Shown here piece by piece: positions 37,504-47,096 of a stretch of 62,630 bases of DNA (positions are counted from its first letter, which is position 1; each line of letters begins with the position of its first letter). The notes under the pieces were generated by a model. The model was not told where the DNA came from. It did no database searches and was given only the letters and a program-made list of their open reading frames with translations. The position numbers and the translations under genes are program-made. The DNA is from an uncultured Muribaculaceae bacterium (GTDB lineage Bacteria; Bacteroidota; Bacteroidia; Bacteroidales; Muribaculaceae). The stretch lies in the NCBI GenBank assembly GCA_947176745.1, contig CAMWRV010000006.1, positions 1-62,630 of the forward strand, given 5' to 3'.

Positions 37504-38271
37504 ATGGACAAGATAAAAGAACTGACCGACAGACTCGACATGACACGCATACCGCGTCACGTAGCCATAATCATGGACGGCAACGGACGCTGGGCACGCG
37601 AGCGCATGCGCGGTCGCAGCGAAGGCCACGCCGAAGGCGTCAACAGCGTGCACAACATCACGCGCCACGCCTCAGACCTCGGCATAAAACACCTGACTCT
37701 CTATGCGTTCTCGACCGAGAACTGGAACCGTCCCCCGCAGGAGGTGGAGACACTCATGTATCTGATCGGATGGGCCATTCGCAAGGAGACTCCCGAACTT
37801 TTAGCCAACAATGTCCACATCCGTCTGCTCGGCGAGATCGATCGTCTGCCCGAACAGGTGCGCAAGGATCTTGAGGCAGGCCGCGACGCCACAGCCGCTT
37901 GCGACGGCCTCAACCTGAATCTATGCCTCAGCTATTCTTCACGCTGGGAGATCACGCGCGCCGTGCGCCGCATTGCAGAAGATGTGCTCGACGGGCGTCT
38001 CTCGGCCGGCGGAATCGACGAAAAGACCATCGCGTCAAGACTCTCGACAGAAGACCTGCCCGATCCCGACCTGCTCATCCGCACAGGCGGAGAGCACAGA
38101 GTCAGCAACTTCCTGCTCTGGCAGATAGCATACAGCGAACTATACTTCACTCCGATTTTGTGGCCCGATTTCGGACAGGAAGCCTTTCTTGAGGCTCTCG
38201 TCGACTATCAGGGCCGCGAACGCCGTTTCGGCAAGACCTCCGACCAGGTAAAGGAGGAGAACCAAAACTGA
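37504..38271 (+). CDS. uppS: Undecaprenyl diphosphate synthase
   Basis: A cis-prenyltransferase that makes the C55 lipid carrier for peptidoglycan and surface glycans. From the ATG at 37504 the product is 255 residues, the normal size. It has the active-site MDGNGRWA motif (D25), the TLYAFSTENWNRP block, and the C-terminal RTGGEHRVSNFLLWQIAYSE and LYF. The longer frame would overlap the preceding gene by 44 bp and adds unconserved residues. It is 19 bp upstream of bamA. Confidence 0.96.
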   Translation: MDKIKELTDRLDMTRIPRHVAIIMDGNGRWARERMRGRSEGHAEGVNSVHNITRHASDLGIKHLTLYAFSTENWNRPPQEVETLMYLIGWAIRKETPELLANNVHIRLLGEIDRLPEQVRKDLEAGRDATAACDGLNLNLCLSYSSRWEITRAVRRIAEDVLDGRLSAGGIDEKTIASRLSTEDLPDPDLLIRTGGEHRVSNFLLWQIAYSELYFTPILWPDFGQEAFLEALVDYQGRERRFGKTSDQVKEENQN

Positions 38272-38290
38272 ATCCGACCACGACATTTCT

Positions 38291-40951
38291 ATGAAACATA
38301 TCAGGAAAATAATCCTTACCCTCGCAGTTGTGCCTGCATTCGGAGCATCGGCGCTCGACATAAAGCTCGACACCCCGACGGTTCCCTCAGACACGGTCTA
38401 CAGTCCGGACGTCATCTACTCGCCTATACCCAAGTCATACGAGATAGCCGGGATCGATGTGACCGGCATCCCGGAGTCTGACCATTATCTTGTGATCGGA
38501 TTCTCCGGCCTGTCGGTCGGCGACCGCATCGACATACCGGGCCAGGCCGTGACCGATGCCGTGAAAAGATTCTGGCGTCAGGGCCTGTATTCGAAAGTCG
38601 AGATCAATGTGGTCAAGACCGCAGGCGACAAGGCATGGCTCGAAATCGCGCTTCAGCGCCAGCCGCGCATGTCGGAAATGCGCTTCGAGGGCGTGAAAGG
38701 CGGTGAGAAAAAAGACCTGACCGAACGCCTCGGCATGGTGCCCGGACAGCAGCTCACACCCAACATCATAGCCCAGGCAAAGCATATCATCGAAGACTAC
38801 TACTCCAAGAAAGGATTCAAGAACGCCGAGGTGAAGATCCTCCAGCAGCCTGACCTTTCGAAAGAGAATCAGGTGATACTCAACGTCGACGTGGACCGCA
38901 ACAACAAGGTCAAGGTCCACAAGATATACATCGACGGCAACGAGGTGCTCTCTGACCGGAAGATCAAGAACGCGATGAAGAAGACCAACGAGAACAGCGA
39001 TCTTCTCAAAATCTTCAGCCAGAAGAAATTTGTCGACCGCGACTTCGCCGACGACCGGACCAGAATCATCGACAAGTACAACGAGCTCGGTTACCGCGAC
39101 GCAAAGATCACCCATGACTCGGTGGCGCGTTACAACGACAAGTCGGTAGACATATACCTCACCGTCGACGAAGGAAAGAAATATTACATCTCCGACATTT
39201 CGTGGGTCGGCAACACGATCTATCCGACTGAGACGCTCAACACGATACTCGGCATCTACCCCGGCGACGTCTACAACCAGAAATATCTCAACAAGCGCAC
39301 GCAGGATGATGACGACGCCGTGTCGAACCTCTATCTCGACAACGGCTACCTCTTCTTCCAGCTTGTGCCGATCGAGGAGAGAATCGACGGCGACAGCATC
39401 GCCCTGCAGATGCGCGTGATCGAGGGCCCGCAGGCGCGTGTGAACCGCGTAGTGATCAACGGCAACGACCAGCTCTACGAGAAGGTGATCCGCCGCGAAC
39501 TGCGAGTGCGTCCCGGCGAACTGTTCTCAAAGAGCGACCTCATGCGCTCTGCCCGCGAGATCGCCGCTTCGGGACACTTCGACCCCGAGAACCTCGACAT
39601 ACGCCCCGAACCCAACGAAAACGACGGCACGGTCGACATTCTGTTCAATCTCACATCGAAAGCCAACGACAAGGTGCAGCTGTCGTTCGGATGGGGACAG
39701 ACCGGTCTCACCGGACAGGTCGCGCTGTCATTCTCGAACTTCTCGATGAAGAACCTCTTCAACCCGAAGAGCTACAAAGGCATCATTCCGCGCGGCGACG
39801 GCCAGACATTCTCGATATCGGCCCAGACCAACGCGAAGTACTACCAGAGCTACTCGATATCGTTCTTCGACCCCTGGATCGGCGGCAACCGTCCCAACTC
39901 GCTCGGCGTGTCGCTCGACTTCAGCCGCTCGACCGGCATCAACTCGCAGTTCTACAACAGCGCATGGCAGAACGCATACCAGACCGCGATCTGGAATCAG
40001 TACTCATACAACACCAACTACTCCTCATACGCACTCCAGAACGCCTACGACCCCAACAAGGTGCTCCAGCTCGCCGGCGCCACCGTCGGCTTCGGAACGC
40101 GCCTTAGCTGGCCCGACGACTACTTCCAGTTCCAGGCCACGCTCGGCTACCGCTGGTACTATCTGAAGAACTGGGACTACCTATACTACATGCGCAACGG
40201 AACGTCGAACTCGCTCACACTCGGCCTCACCCTGTCGCGTTCGAGCATTGACAACCCCATCTATACGCGCCGCGGTTCGACATTCTCTGTCGATCTGACC
40301 ATGACCCCGCCGGCCGACCTGTTCGGACACAAGGACTGGAAGGGCCTCTCCGAGCTTGCCAGCTACAACAACACCGATTCCGAGTCGCGCGAACGCGCCC
40401 GCTCTCAGATCTACAAATGGATCGAATACTGGAAACTCCGTTTCAAGAGCAAGACGTTCACCCCTCTCACCGATCCTGAAGGCAAGTGGACTCTCGTGCT
40501 CATGACCCGAGCCGACTTCGGCCTTATCGGAAGCTGGAACAAATATCTCAAGACTCCGTTCGAGACATTCTATTTCGGCGGTGACGGCATGACCGGAAGT
40601 TACACCTACGCCACCGAGACGATCTCAATGCGCGGTTACGAGAACGGACAGTTCACCCCCTCGGGTTATGAGGGCTACGCATACGGCAAGTTCACATTCG
40701 AGCTTCACTTCCCCTTCCTGCTCCAGCCCTCGACCACGATCTACGCCATCGCGTTCGCCGAGGCCGGAAACTGCTGGACAAGCGTGAGCGACTTCTCCCC
40801 CTTCAACCTCAAGCGAAGCGCCGGCGTCGGAGCCCGCGTCTACCTCTCGATCCTCGGCTATCTCGGCATCGACTGGGCCTACGGTTTCGACAAGGTGTGG
40901 GGACAGCGCGGAGGAAGCCAGATACACTTCGTGCTCGGCCAGGAGTTCTGA
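38291..40951 (+). CDS. bamA: Outer membrane protein assembly factor BamA
   Basis: The core of the machinery inserting beta-barrels into the outer membrane. The 886-residue protein has a signal peptide (1-22) and five POTRA domains (about 45-430, for example YYISDISWVGNTIYPTETLN). The Omp85 barrel spans about 450-886, with the conserved MRGYENGQF motif near 778 and the terminal ...HFVLGQEF with its C-terminal phenylalanine. It is followed by two Skp/OmpH chaperone genes, which work on the same substrates. Confidence 0.97.
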   Translation: MKHIRKIILTLAVVPAFGASALDIKLDTPTVPSDTVYSPDVIYSPIPKSYEIAGIDVTGIPESDHYLVIGFSGLSVGDRIDIPGQAVTDAVKRFWRQGLYSKVEINVVKTAGDKAWLEIALQRQPRMSEMRFEGVKGGEKKDLTERLGMVPGQQLTPNIIAQAKHIIEDYYSKKGFKNAEVKILQQPDLSKENQVILNVDVDRNNKVKVHKIYIDGNEVLSDRKIKNAMKKTNENSDLLKIFSQKKFVDRDFADDRTRIIDKYNELGYRDAKITHDSVARYNDKSVDIYLTVDEGKKYYISDISWVGNTIYPTETLNTILGIYPGDVYNQKYLNKRTQDDDDAVSNLYLDNGYLFFQLVPIEERIDGDSIALQMRVIEGPQARVNRVVINGNDQLYEKVIRRELRVRPGELFSKSDLMRSAREIAASGHFDPENLDIRPEPNENDGTVDILFNLTSKANDKVQLSFGWGQTGLTGQVALSFSNFSMKNLFNPKSYKGIIPRGDGQTFSISAQTNAKYYQSYSISFFDPWIGGNRPNSLGVSLDFSRSTGINSQFYNSAWQNAYQTAIWNQYSYNTNYSSYALQNAYDPNKVLQLAGATVGFGTRLSWPDDYFQFQATLGYRWYYLKNWDYLYYMRNGTSNSLTLGLTLSRSSIDNPIYTRRGSTFSVDLTMTPPADLFGHKDWKGLSELASYNNTDSESRERARSQIYKWIEYWKLRFKSKTFTPLTDPEGKWTLVLMTRADFGLIGSWNKYLKTPFETFYFGGDGMTGSYTYATETISMRGYENGQFTPSGYEGYAYGKFTFELHFPFLLQPSTTIYAIAFAEAGNCWTSVSDFSPFNLKRSAGVGARVYLSILGYLGIDWAYGFDKVWGQRGGSQIHFVLGQEF

Positions 40952-41073
40952 CGACCATGACCTGAGCGGCGCACGCCGCCACGGCACTCAAGAATGCCGT
41001 TAACGTTTATTCAGACTCGGCGCATAAACCTTTTGACAGCGCGTTGTGTCTTATCAAGAAAAAACGACAACAT

Positions 41074-41589
41074 ATGAAGAAACTGTTTATAACCCTTTTC
41101 GTGACACTGGCCGCCATGCTGCCGGCCTCGGCGCAGAAATTCGCGCTCGTCGACATGGAATACATACTCCGCAACGTTCCGGCCTATGAAATGGCCAACG
41201 AGCAGCTCAACCAGGTCAGCCTCCGGTGGGAGAAAGAGGTCAACGAGGTCACCAAAGAGGCCGAGACCATGTACAAGAACTATCAGGCCGACATGGTCTT
41301 CCTGACCGACGACCAGAAAAAGAAACGCGAGGAAGAGATCGTGGCCAAGGAGAAAGAGGCCACCGACCTGCGTTACAAATACTTCGGCCCGGAGGGCGAG
41401 CTCTACAAGAAACGCCAGTCGCTGATGAAGCCTATACAGGAAGACGTCTACAACGCCGTAAAGGCCGTATCCGAGGAGAAAGGCTATCAGGCCATATTCG
41501 ACCGCGCGTCGAGCCAGAGCATTGTCTTCGCCTCTCCTCGCATCGACGTCAGCAACGAGGTGCTCGCCAAACTCGGATACTCGCGCTGA
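41074..41589 (+). CDS. Periplasmic chaperone OmpH/Skp, copy 1
   Basis: Skp holds unfolded outer-membrane proteins in the periplasm. The ATG at 41074 gives 171 residues with a signal peptide (MKKLFITLFVTLAAMLPASA-Q). Long coiled-coil helices rich in Lys/Glu follow (about 50-125), and the C-terminal segment ends NEVLAKLGYSR. This is the first of two adjacent paralogs behind bamA, the arrangement common in Bacteroidetes. Confidence 0.93.
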   Translation: MKKLFITLFVTLAAMLPASAQKFALVDMEYILRNVPAYEMANEQLNQVSLRWEKEVNEVTKEAETMYKNYQADMVFLTDDQKKKREEEIVAKEKEATDLRYKYFGPEGELYKKRQSLMKPIQEDVYNAVKAVSEEKGYQAIFDRASSQSIVFASPRIDVSNEVLAKLGYSR

Positions 41590-41642
41590 CCACAACGTGA
41601 ATCCGACACACTGACAACAATTAATCTAACACATAATCACAA

Positions 41643-42155
41643 ATGTTAAAGAAAATTCTTCTGGCAGTAGCGATCGCTCTGCCCATGTTCGGCGCTTCGG
41701 CGCAGACCACTCTCAAGATCGGAGTCGTAGACACTGACGCCCTCATCCAGGCAATGCCCGAGACTCAGGAAGCCCAGAAAAAACTGGCCGACAACTCCAA
41801 GAAATATGAAGACGAGTACGCGCGCCTTCAGGAAGAGATGAAGAGAATGTACGACGAACTGGCCAACATGAAGGACGACGAGCTCCCCGCCATCAAGGAG
41901 CGCAAGACCCGCGAATTCCAGGACTACCAGACCAAGGTGCAGAACTTCCTCCAGAGCGCCGACCAGGACATGCAGCGCCAGCAGCAGGAACTCATGGCCC
42001 CCATCTCGCAGAAGATCAAGGACGCCGTCGAGTCTGTAGGCAAAGAGGGAGGTTTCAGCATGATCGAGAACTACACCCCGCAGCTTCTTCTCTACTACGC
42101 ATCTCCGGTGGTCGACATCACCCCGCAGGTGAAAGCCAAACTCGGCATCAAATAA
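41643..42155 (+). CDS. Periplasmic chaperone OmpH/Skp, copy 2
   Basis: The 170-residue paralog of the preceding gene has a signal peptide (ending GASAQ), KIGVVDTDALIQAMPETQEA at the start of the mature part, a long coiled coil and a C-terminal VDITPQVKAKLGIK. The start is well defined, 53 bp after copy 1. The operon ends just after, at the terminator at 42175. Confidence 0.94.
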   Translation: MLKKILLAVAIALPMFGASAQTTLKIGVVDTDALIQAMPETQEAQKKLADNSKKYEDEYARLQEEMKRMYDELANMKDDELPAIKERKTREFQDYQTKVQNFLQSADQDMQRQQQELMAPISQKIKDAVESVGKEGGFSMIENYTPQLLLYYASPVVDITPQVKAKLGIK

Positions 42156-42174
42156 ATATCTCAAAAAATAAGAG

Positions 42175-42205
42175 AGCCGGAATCCGATGGTTTCCGGCTT
42201 TTTTT
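42175..42205 (+). terminator. Terminator after the bamA-ompH operon
   Basis: AGCCGGAA (42175-42182) pairs with TTCCGGCT (42192-42199) and is followed by T7. The murI -7 box begins 2 bp further on. Confidence 0.9.
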
Positions 42206-42206
42206 G

Positions 42207-42214
42207 TAACTTTG
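42207..42214 (+). promoter_or_regulatory. murI: -7 box of murI
   Basis: TAACTTTG matches the Bacteroidetes -7 consensus. The -33 position falls in the preceding terminator and is poorly matched. The start near 42221 supports choosing the murI ATG at 42266 over upstream in-frame starts. Confidence 0.6.
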
Positions 42215-42265
42215 CATTACGCGCGCATGCGCCCTGACCAGTCTACCCTGTCAATAAAACAAGAA

Positions 42266-43093
42266 ATGGAACACACTCCCGGCAAAATCGGAATATTCGA
42301 CTCAGGCTACGGCGGCCTGACTATCCTCAATGGAATAAGAGGCCGGCTGCCGCAATACGACTACCTCTACCTCGGCGACAACGCCCGTGCGCCCTATGGC
42401 ACGCGCAGCTTCGACATTGTGTTCGACTTCACCAGGCAGGCCGTGGAGGAACTTTTCAGCCGCGGATGCCATCTGGTCATATTGGCGTGCAACACCGCCT
42501 CGGCCAAAGCACTCCGCTCGATCCAGCAACAGGTGCTACCGGACCGTTATCCGGGACGCAGGGTGCTCGGCGTGATCCGACCCACAGTCGAGGCTGTAGG
42601 ATCAATAAGCGTCTCGCGCCATATCGGTCTGCTCGCCACGCCCGGCACCGTGCGCAGCCATTCCTACAGAATGGAGATCGAGAAACTGTATCCGGAAATG
42701 AAAATAACAGAAACGGCGTGCCCCATGTGGGTGCCGCTGATAGAAACCGGAGAAGCCGGCAACGACGGAGCGGACTACTTCGTAAAAAAATATATCGACA
42801 CTGTGATGGAGAGCGATCCCGAGATAGACACACTCGTGCTCGGCTGCACGCACTACCCTCTTCTCCTACCGAAGATCCGCAGGTTCGCGCCCGAGGGTGT
42901 CAGCATCATCGCTCAGGGAGAGATCGTCGGCGCAAGTCTCGCCGACTACCTGCGCCGCCATCCTGAAATCGACAGGCTGTGCACCCGTGGAGGCGACACC
43001 GAATATCTCACCACCGAAAACGCCGAGAGCTTCGACAGCCTTGCCTCGCTCTTCATGCACGCCGACATCAGATCATCAAGAATCACACTGTAA
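42266..43093 (+). CDS. murI: Glutamate racemase
   Basis: Makes D-glutamate for peptidoglycan. From the ATG at 42266 the product is 275 residues. It shows the family motifs FDSGYGGLTIL (D12-S13), ILACNTASA with catalytic C75, and LGCTHYPLL with catalytic C194. An upstream in-frame start would precede the predicted transcription start. A small TPR-like gene follows after 12 bp. Confidence 0.96.
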   Translation: MEHTPGKIGIFDSGYGGLTILNGIRGRLPQYDYLYLGDNARAPYGTRSFDIVFDFTRQAVEELFSRGCHLVILACNTASAKALRSIQQQVLPDRYPGRRVLGVIRPTVEAVGSISVSRHIGLLATPGTVRSHSYRMEIEKLYPEMKITETACPMWVPLIETGEAGNDGADYFVKKYIDTVMESDPEIDTLVLGCTHYPLLLPKIRRFAPEGVSIIAQGEIVGASLADYLRRHPEIDRLCTRGGDTEYLTTENAESFDSLASLFMHADIRSSRITL

Positions 43094-43105
43094 ACCTGCA
43101 ATACG

Positions 43106-43372
43106 ATGGAAGACAATATCAGAGAGAAAGTCAAGGGGCTTGACTCCGAAAAAGCGATAGAGATACTTACCGACCACCTCGCCACTTGTCCCGACGATGA
43201 GGAAGCCCTGACCCTGCGCGGCATAAAATACTGGAGCGCCGGGCGCCACAGCCTTGCCATCGCCGATTACCTCGCCGCGATACGCATCAACCCCGAGAGC
43301 CGCGCACGCGAGGCTCTCAAGGCCGCAAACGAGATACTCGACTACCGCAACAAGGATCTATACAACCCCTGA
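43106..43372 (+). CDS. Small tetratricopeptide-like protein
   Basis: The 88-residue protein contains what looks like a TPR pair (ALTLRGIKYWSAGRHSLAIADYLAAIRINPESREAL-like pattern, about 37-75). There is no signal peptide. It is encoded 12 bp behind murI and probably co-transcribed. TPR proteins usually mediate protein contacts; the partner is unknown. Confidence 0.75.
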   Translation: MEDNIREKVKGLDSEKAIEILTDHLATCPDDEEALTLRGIKYWSAGRHSLAIADYLAAIRINPESRAREALKAANEILDYRNKDLYNP

Positions 43373-43396
43373 CCGGACACCCCGGGCCATGACAGA

Positions 43397-43789
43397 TCAG
43401 CAATCATAGAGCATACGGACACTCTCGGGAATCTCCCGACGTCCCGACGGCTGCACCGGACTCCGCGTCACCGATGCGGACGGCACAGGCTTTCTTTCGC
43501 CATAAAGCATGAAAGGCTGCTCAAAACTCCATCCGCGCGTGGCATTGCGCACATAGAGACGCGTCAGCCCGCGCTCCCCCCGGGTGTGATGTCGAAGCTC
43601 GCCGATAAGCTCGCTGAAATCATTGACATCAGTCACCGAGAACTCCGCCAGAGGCCGCCAGCCCTGACGCATGCTGACAATGCGCACGAAGATCCTGTCG
43701 CCATACTTTATGGGACGTCCCGTTCCCGTCGGTGTCACAAACCTCTTTGTGGTCGGAGCGTAAGAGCGCCTTATTTCCATCATGTCCAT
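43397..43789 (-). CDS. Hypothetical protein
   Basis: A 130-residue basic protein (MDMMEIRRSYAPTTKRFVTP) with no signal peptide, membrane segment or motif that I recognise. A start two codons later (MMEIRR, at 43783) is equally possible. Base use resembles the neighbours. A -7 box TAACTTTG on the minus strand (43824-43817) precedes it, which supports expression. It stands alone between plus-strand genes. A nucleic-acid-binding role would fit the charge but is not supported further. Confidence 0.65.
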   Translation of the reverse strand: MDMMEIRRSYAPTTKRFVTPTGTGRPIKYGDRIFVRIVSMRQGWRPLAEFSVTDVNDFSELIGELRHHTRGERGLTRLYVRNATRGWSFEQPFMLYGERKPVPSASVTRSPVQPSGRREIPESVRMLYDC

Positions 43790-43977
43790 ATCCTTATCCT
43801 TTTATTATTTACAATGCAAAGTTAAATGACACGACTGCGTGATGATTGCAGTTATTTACAAATCAATGTGAATAAATGTGAATTTTTGTATAATTGCAGA
43901 CTTATCCGCGCAATTATGATTAAATTTGCATAGCGGAAAAGACCCGGCGCACAGAAACACCGCGTCATCCGTCGGCC

Positions 43978-44061
43978 GCAGAAATGGTGGAATGGTAGAC
44001 ACGAGGGACTTAAAATCCCTTGCCCGATGAGGGCGTGTGGGTTCGAGTCCCACTTTCTGTA
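43978..44061 (+). tRNA. tRNA-Leu (anticodon UAA)
   Basis: An 84-nt tRNA with acceptor GCAGAAA/TTTCTGT, D-arm GGTGGAATGGTAGACAC, anticodon stem AGGGA/TCCCT with loop CTTAAAA (anticodon at 44011-44013), a long class II variable arm (GCCCGATGAGGGC) and T-arm GTGGG-TTCGAGT-CCCAC. CCA is not encoded. The first acceptor pair is G-U. A -7 box TAAATTTG (43921-43928) lies upstream. Confidence 0.97.
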
Positions 44062-44139
44062 CAGACAAAACACCGGAATCCTTTGCTGTCTCGACGGCAG
44101 AGGATTTTCAATTATCCACCACACCGCCCGCATCACGCC

Positions 44140-45504
44140 ATGCCATCACAGAATCTTGAGCTAACACAGAAGATCGGCATCCGACTCTCGCAGCAGCAAC
44201 TGCGGTTCGTCAGGCTGCTTGAGGCCAACGCGCCCGAGCTTGACGAGGCCGTGGAGCGGGAACTTGAAGACAATCCGGCACTCGGCGTCAAGGAAGAGAC
44301 AACAGAGGAAGACACCCGTCGCTACCCGGTCTACACTCCTCCGAAACGGAGCGAAGACTACGTATTCTCGCCGGCCGACGAGACAGAAAACCTGTATGAC
44401 CAGCTGCTGGCCCAACTGTCGGAACGAGATCTGACACCGGCCACTGAAGCGGCCGCCCGGTTCATAATCGGCAGCCTTGACCCCAACGGCTACCTGCACC
44501 GCACTCTCCGCGACCTGATCGACGACATGGCCTTCGGCCCCGGCATCGAAGTGACCGAAGAGGAAGCGGGCCGGGCACTCGCGGCGGTAAGGAGCCTCGA
44601 TCCCCCGGGCATAGGAGCGTCGGATCTGCAGGACTGTCTTCGCATGCAGCTTCAGGCCATGCCGCAGGGGAAGCAGAGAGATGACGCGCTGAGAATCATC
44701 AACGACGCCTACGACGCGTTCACGATGAAGCACAAACACCGCATCATATCAGGACTGCACATGACAGACCGCGAGGCGTCGGAGGCCATCGAGCTGATAC
44801 TGTCGCTGAATCCCAAACCGGGAGCCGCTCTCGGCAACGATCCGGCCGCGGCCTCCAACATCATAATACCCGATTTCATAGTCGGCATAGAGGATGACGA
44901 GATCACAATCCAGCTCAACAACCGCATACCCGAACTCCGGGTGGAGGAGAGTTTCGAGCAGGCCATGCGCAATCTTGAGCGCACCGCGCGCGGAAAGCCC
45001 AGGAAAGGATCGGAGTTCATCGTGACGCGCTACAACGATGCCCGCGATTTCATAAGGATCGTCACACAGCGCCAGCAGACCATGATGGCCGTGATGACCG
45101 CTATAGTGAAGATTCAGGAAGAATACTTCAGGACAGAAGACATATACCGGCTGAAGCCGATGATGATAAAGACCATAGCGGATCTGACCGGTCTTGACAT
45201 ATCGGTGATATCGCGTGTGACCTCCAACAAATCCGTGGCGCTCCCCTGGGGAATATTCCCGCTCAGGTTCTTCTTCAGCGACAGCATCGGCGAGGAGAAA
45301 GAGGGCACCGACGCCGCGACAAACCGGAAGATCGAGGCCAGCATAGCCGCCCTTATCAAGGCCGAAGACAAGCGGCATCCGCTCTCCGACCGGAAGATCA
45401 TGGAGGAGATGACAGCGCAAGGCTACGACATATCGCGCCGCACGGTCGCCAAATACCGCGACCGACAGGGAATACCCGTGGCGAGACTCAGAAAAGAGAT
45501 GTAA
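44140..45504 (+). CDS. rpoN: RNA polymerase sigma-54 factor
   Basis: The alternative sigma factor that needs an AAA+ activator. The ATG at 44140 gives 454 residues, the normal size; the open frame continues upstream into the tRNA, which cannot be coding. Visible parts are the Gln/Leu-rich activator-interaction region (NLELTQKIGIRLSQQQLRFV, 4-40), the core-binding region, the HTH region (about 345-380) and the RpoN box RRTVAKYRDRQGIP near the C-terminus. No sigma-54 activator is encoded in this window. Confidence 0.95.
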   Translation: MPSQNLELTQKIGIRLSQQQLRFVRLLEANAPELDEAVERELEDNPALGVKEETTEEDTRRYPVYTPPKRSEDYVFSPADETENLYDQLLAQLSERDLTPATEAAARFIIGSLDPNGYLHRTLRDLIDDMAFGPGIEVTEEEAGRALAAVRSLDPPGIGASDLQDCLRMQLQAMPQGKQRDDALRIINDAYDAFTMKHKHRIISGLHMTDREASEAIELILSLNPKPGAALGNDPAAASNIIIPDFIVGIEDDEITIQLNNRIPELRVEESFEQAMRNLERTARGKPRKGSEFIVTRYNDARDFIRIVTQRQQTMMAVMTAIVKIQEEYFRTEDIYRLKPMMIKTIADLTGLDISVISRVTSNKSVALPWGIFPLRFFFSDSIGEEKEGTDAATNRKIEASIAALIKAEDKRHPLSDRKIMEEMTAQGYDISRRTVAKYRDRQGIPVARLRKEM

Positions 45505-45539
45505 ACCAGCAAGATCCATAAGAAAATATACACACAGTC

Positions 45540-46919
45540 ATGAATATTCGATCACTTAAGACAATTGTCATAGCGGCAATGGCGGCAATCTGTCCTCTCC
45601 GGGCAGCCGCCGTCACCGACAAGGAGATGGAGGAAGCCCGCACCATAACGGCAAAGGCATATCTGCGTTACGCCAACGACGGATCGGGATATCTCGACGA
45701 CGTGACGGCCACTACAATGACCGCACTCAACGCGAGCCTGAAAGCCAAGGAGAAGGAAAACCTCAAGGCCTTCAACTCCGTAAAGGTTCCTTCCGACTAC
45801 GCATCGTGGGACAAGGAGAAACTTGTGGAGTTCTGGGCGGTGACATTCTTCACCTCTCCGGCTCTGAGCGACAAAGGGAAAGTTGCGAAATCAAGAGTCC
45901 GCAAACAGATCTCGGCCATGAACATCGCCGCGCCCGCCACGAAGGAGGAAGCAAAGAAAGAGGAAGCCAAAGCCGACGCGCCCGCTCCAGCCAAAGAGTC
46001 TCCGGAGATTACGGCACAGGATAACCCGGTTTCTGCCGAGACAGGGAGCGAGAGCATGACCGCTGACGCTGCTCAGGCGCAGGAAGATCTGCTGTCAGAC
46101 CAGAACGCCATCGAGAAAGACGCAGCCGACGCCGCTCCCGAACGTCCTCAGGAGGAAAGCCACACATGGGTGTACGTGCTCGTTCTGGCGATTCTTGTCG
46201 GCATAGTCATCTGGCTCGTGGTCTACGCGGCCAATCTGATGAAACGCCAGCCCGACGGCGGCAACACAGAAGAGAGCGGCGATACAGCCGACCTCCGTGA
46301 ACAGACCCGCAAGGCGATAGCCGCCAAGAACAAGGAAATCGAGGATCTGCACCTGCGCCTTCAGGCAGAGGAGAGCAAATCGGCCGATCTCGGCATGGAA
46401 CTCGAACGAGCACGGCTCGACAGAAACCGTCTTGAGGAGACCTTGTCGCGTCTGCGCGAGGAGAACGCCGCCCTTACACGCAAGCTCGCCGGCAACGCGA
46501 CCGCACGCACTGCTACGGCAGCCACAGTCCGCGCCAACGAGACTGCAGCGCCGGCACGCAGGGAGAACACACGCGAAGACGCGCCCGAACAGAAACCGAT
46601 TCTCCGTGTAATATACCTCGGACGCGCCAACGCACGCGGCATATTCGTGCGTGCCGACCGACGCATAAACGCAGGCAACACTATATACCGTCTCGACACC
46701 AACGACGGCCTTGTGGGCACATTCCATGTGGTCGACGAACCGGAGGTAGTCGATGTCGCGCTCTCCAACCCCGCCGAATATCTCGGCAACGGTTGCACCG
46801 GCGAGGACCTCGCCGACACCACAGGCGTGACACGCATCGTGACAGAAAGCGCCGGAACCGCCATTTTCGAGAACGGATACTGGAAGATTCTGCGCAAAAC
46901 CCGCATTCGCTACGAATAA
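45540..46919 (+). CDS. Single-pass membrane protein of unknown function
   Basis: A 459-residue protein with a signal peptide (about 1-24), an N-terminal domain (25-130), an Ala/Glu/Pro-rich linker, one membrane helix at about 210-233 (WVYVLVLAILVGIVIWLVVY), a predicted coiled coil (about 252-316) and a conserved-looking C-terminal domain (about 345-459). If the signal is cleaved, the first 185 residues are periplasmic and the coiled coil cytoplasmic. It follows rpoN after 35 bp. I do not recognise the family. Confidence 0.8.
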   Translation: MNIRSLKTIVIAAMAAICPLRAAAVTDKEMEEARTITAKAYLRYANDGSGYLDDVTATTMTALNASLKAKEKENLKAFNSVKVPSDYASWDKEKLVEFWAVTFFTSPALSDKGKVAKSRVRKQISAMNIAAPATKEEAKKEEAKADAPAPAKESPEITAQDNPVSAETGSESMTADAAQAQEDLLSDQNAIEKDAADAAPERPQEESHTWVYVLVLAILVGIVIWLVVYAANLMKRQPDGGNTEESGDTADLREQTRKAIAAKNKEIEDLHLRLQAEESKSADLGMELERARLDRNRLEETLSRLREENAALTRKLAGNATARTATAATVRANETAAPARRENTREDAPEQKPILRVIYLGRANARGIFVRADRRINAGNTIYRLDTNDGLVGTFHVVDEPEVVDVALSNPAEYLGNGCTGEDLADTTGVTRIVTESAGTAIFENGYWKILRKTRIRYE

Positions 46920-46965
46920 GACACCATCCCACTTTCTTCCAAAGAAGCCGCGGCAACAACATTTA

Positions 46966-46997
46966 TTTGGAAAATAGCGCGAATCTTATTAACTTTG
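46966..46997 (+). promoter_or_regulatory. Promoter of tRNA-Leu(CAA)
   Basis: TTTG (46966-46969), a 20-nt spacer and TAACTTTG (46990-46997) match the Bacteroidetes pattern exactly, with the tRNA beginning 12 nt downstream. Confidence 0.85.
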
Positions 46998-47008
46998 CAT
47001 CTGCAAAG

Positions 47009-47090
47009 GCCCTGATGGCGGAATCGGTAGACGCGCTGGTCTCAAACACCAGTGGAGCAATCCGTGCCGGTTCGACCCCGGCTCAGGGTA
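47009..47090 (+). tRNA. tRNA-Leu (anticodon CAA)
   Basis: An 82-nt class II tRNA with acceptor GCCCTGA/TCAGGGT, anticodon stem CTGGT/ACCAG with loop CTCAAAC (anticodon at 47043-47045), a long variable arm and T-arm GCCGG-TTCGACC-CCGGC. CCA is not encoded, and the first pair is again G-U. A terminator hairpin follows. Confidence 0.97.
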
Positions 47091-47096
47091 CAGGCT

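Noticed and set aside
44020..44139. Upstream extension of rpoN
   Set aside because: The extra codons lie within tRNA-Leu(UAA) and its flank; conserved sigma-54 sequence begins at the ATG at 44140.
43978..47090. G-U first acceptor pair in both tRNA-Leu genes as a possible anomaly
   Set aside because: Both leucine tRNAs show it and, as far as I recall, it is seen in related Bacteroides tRNAs, so it is probably normal for the group.
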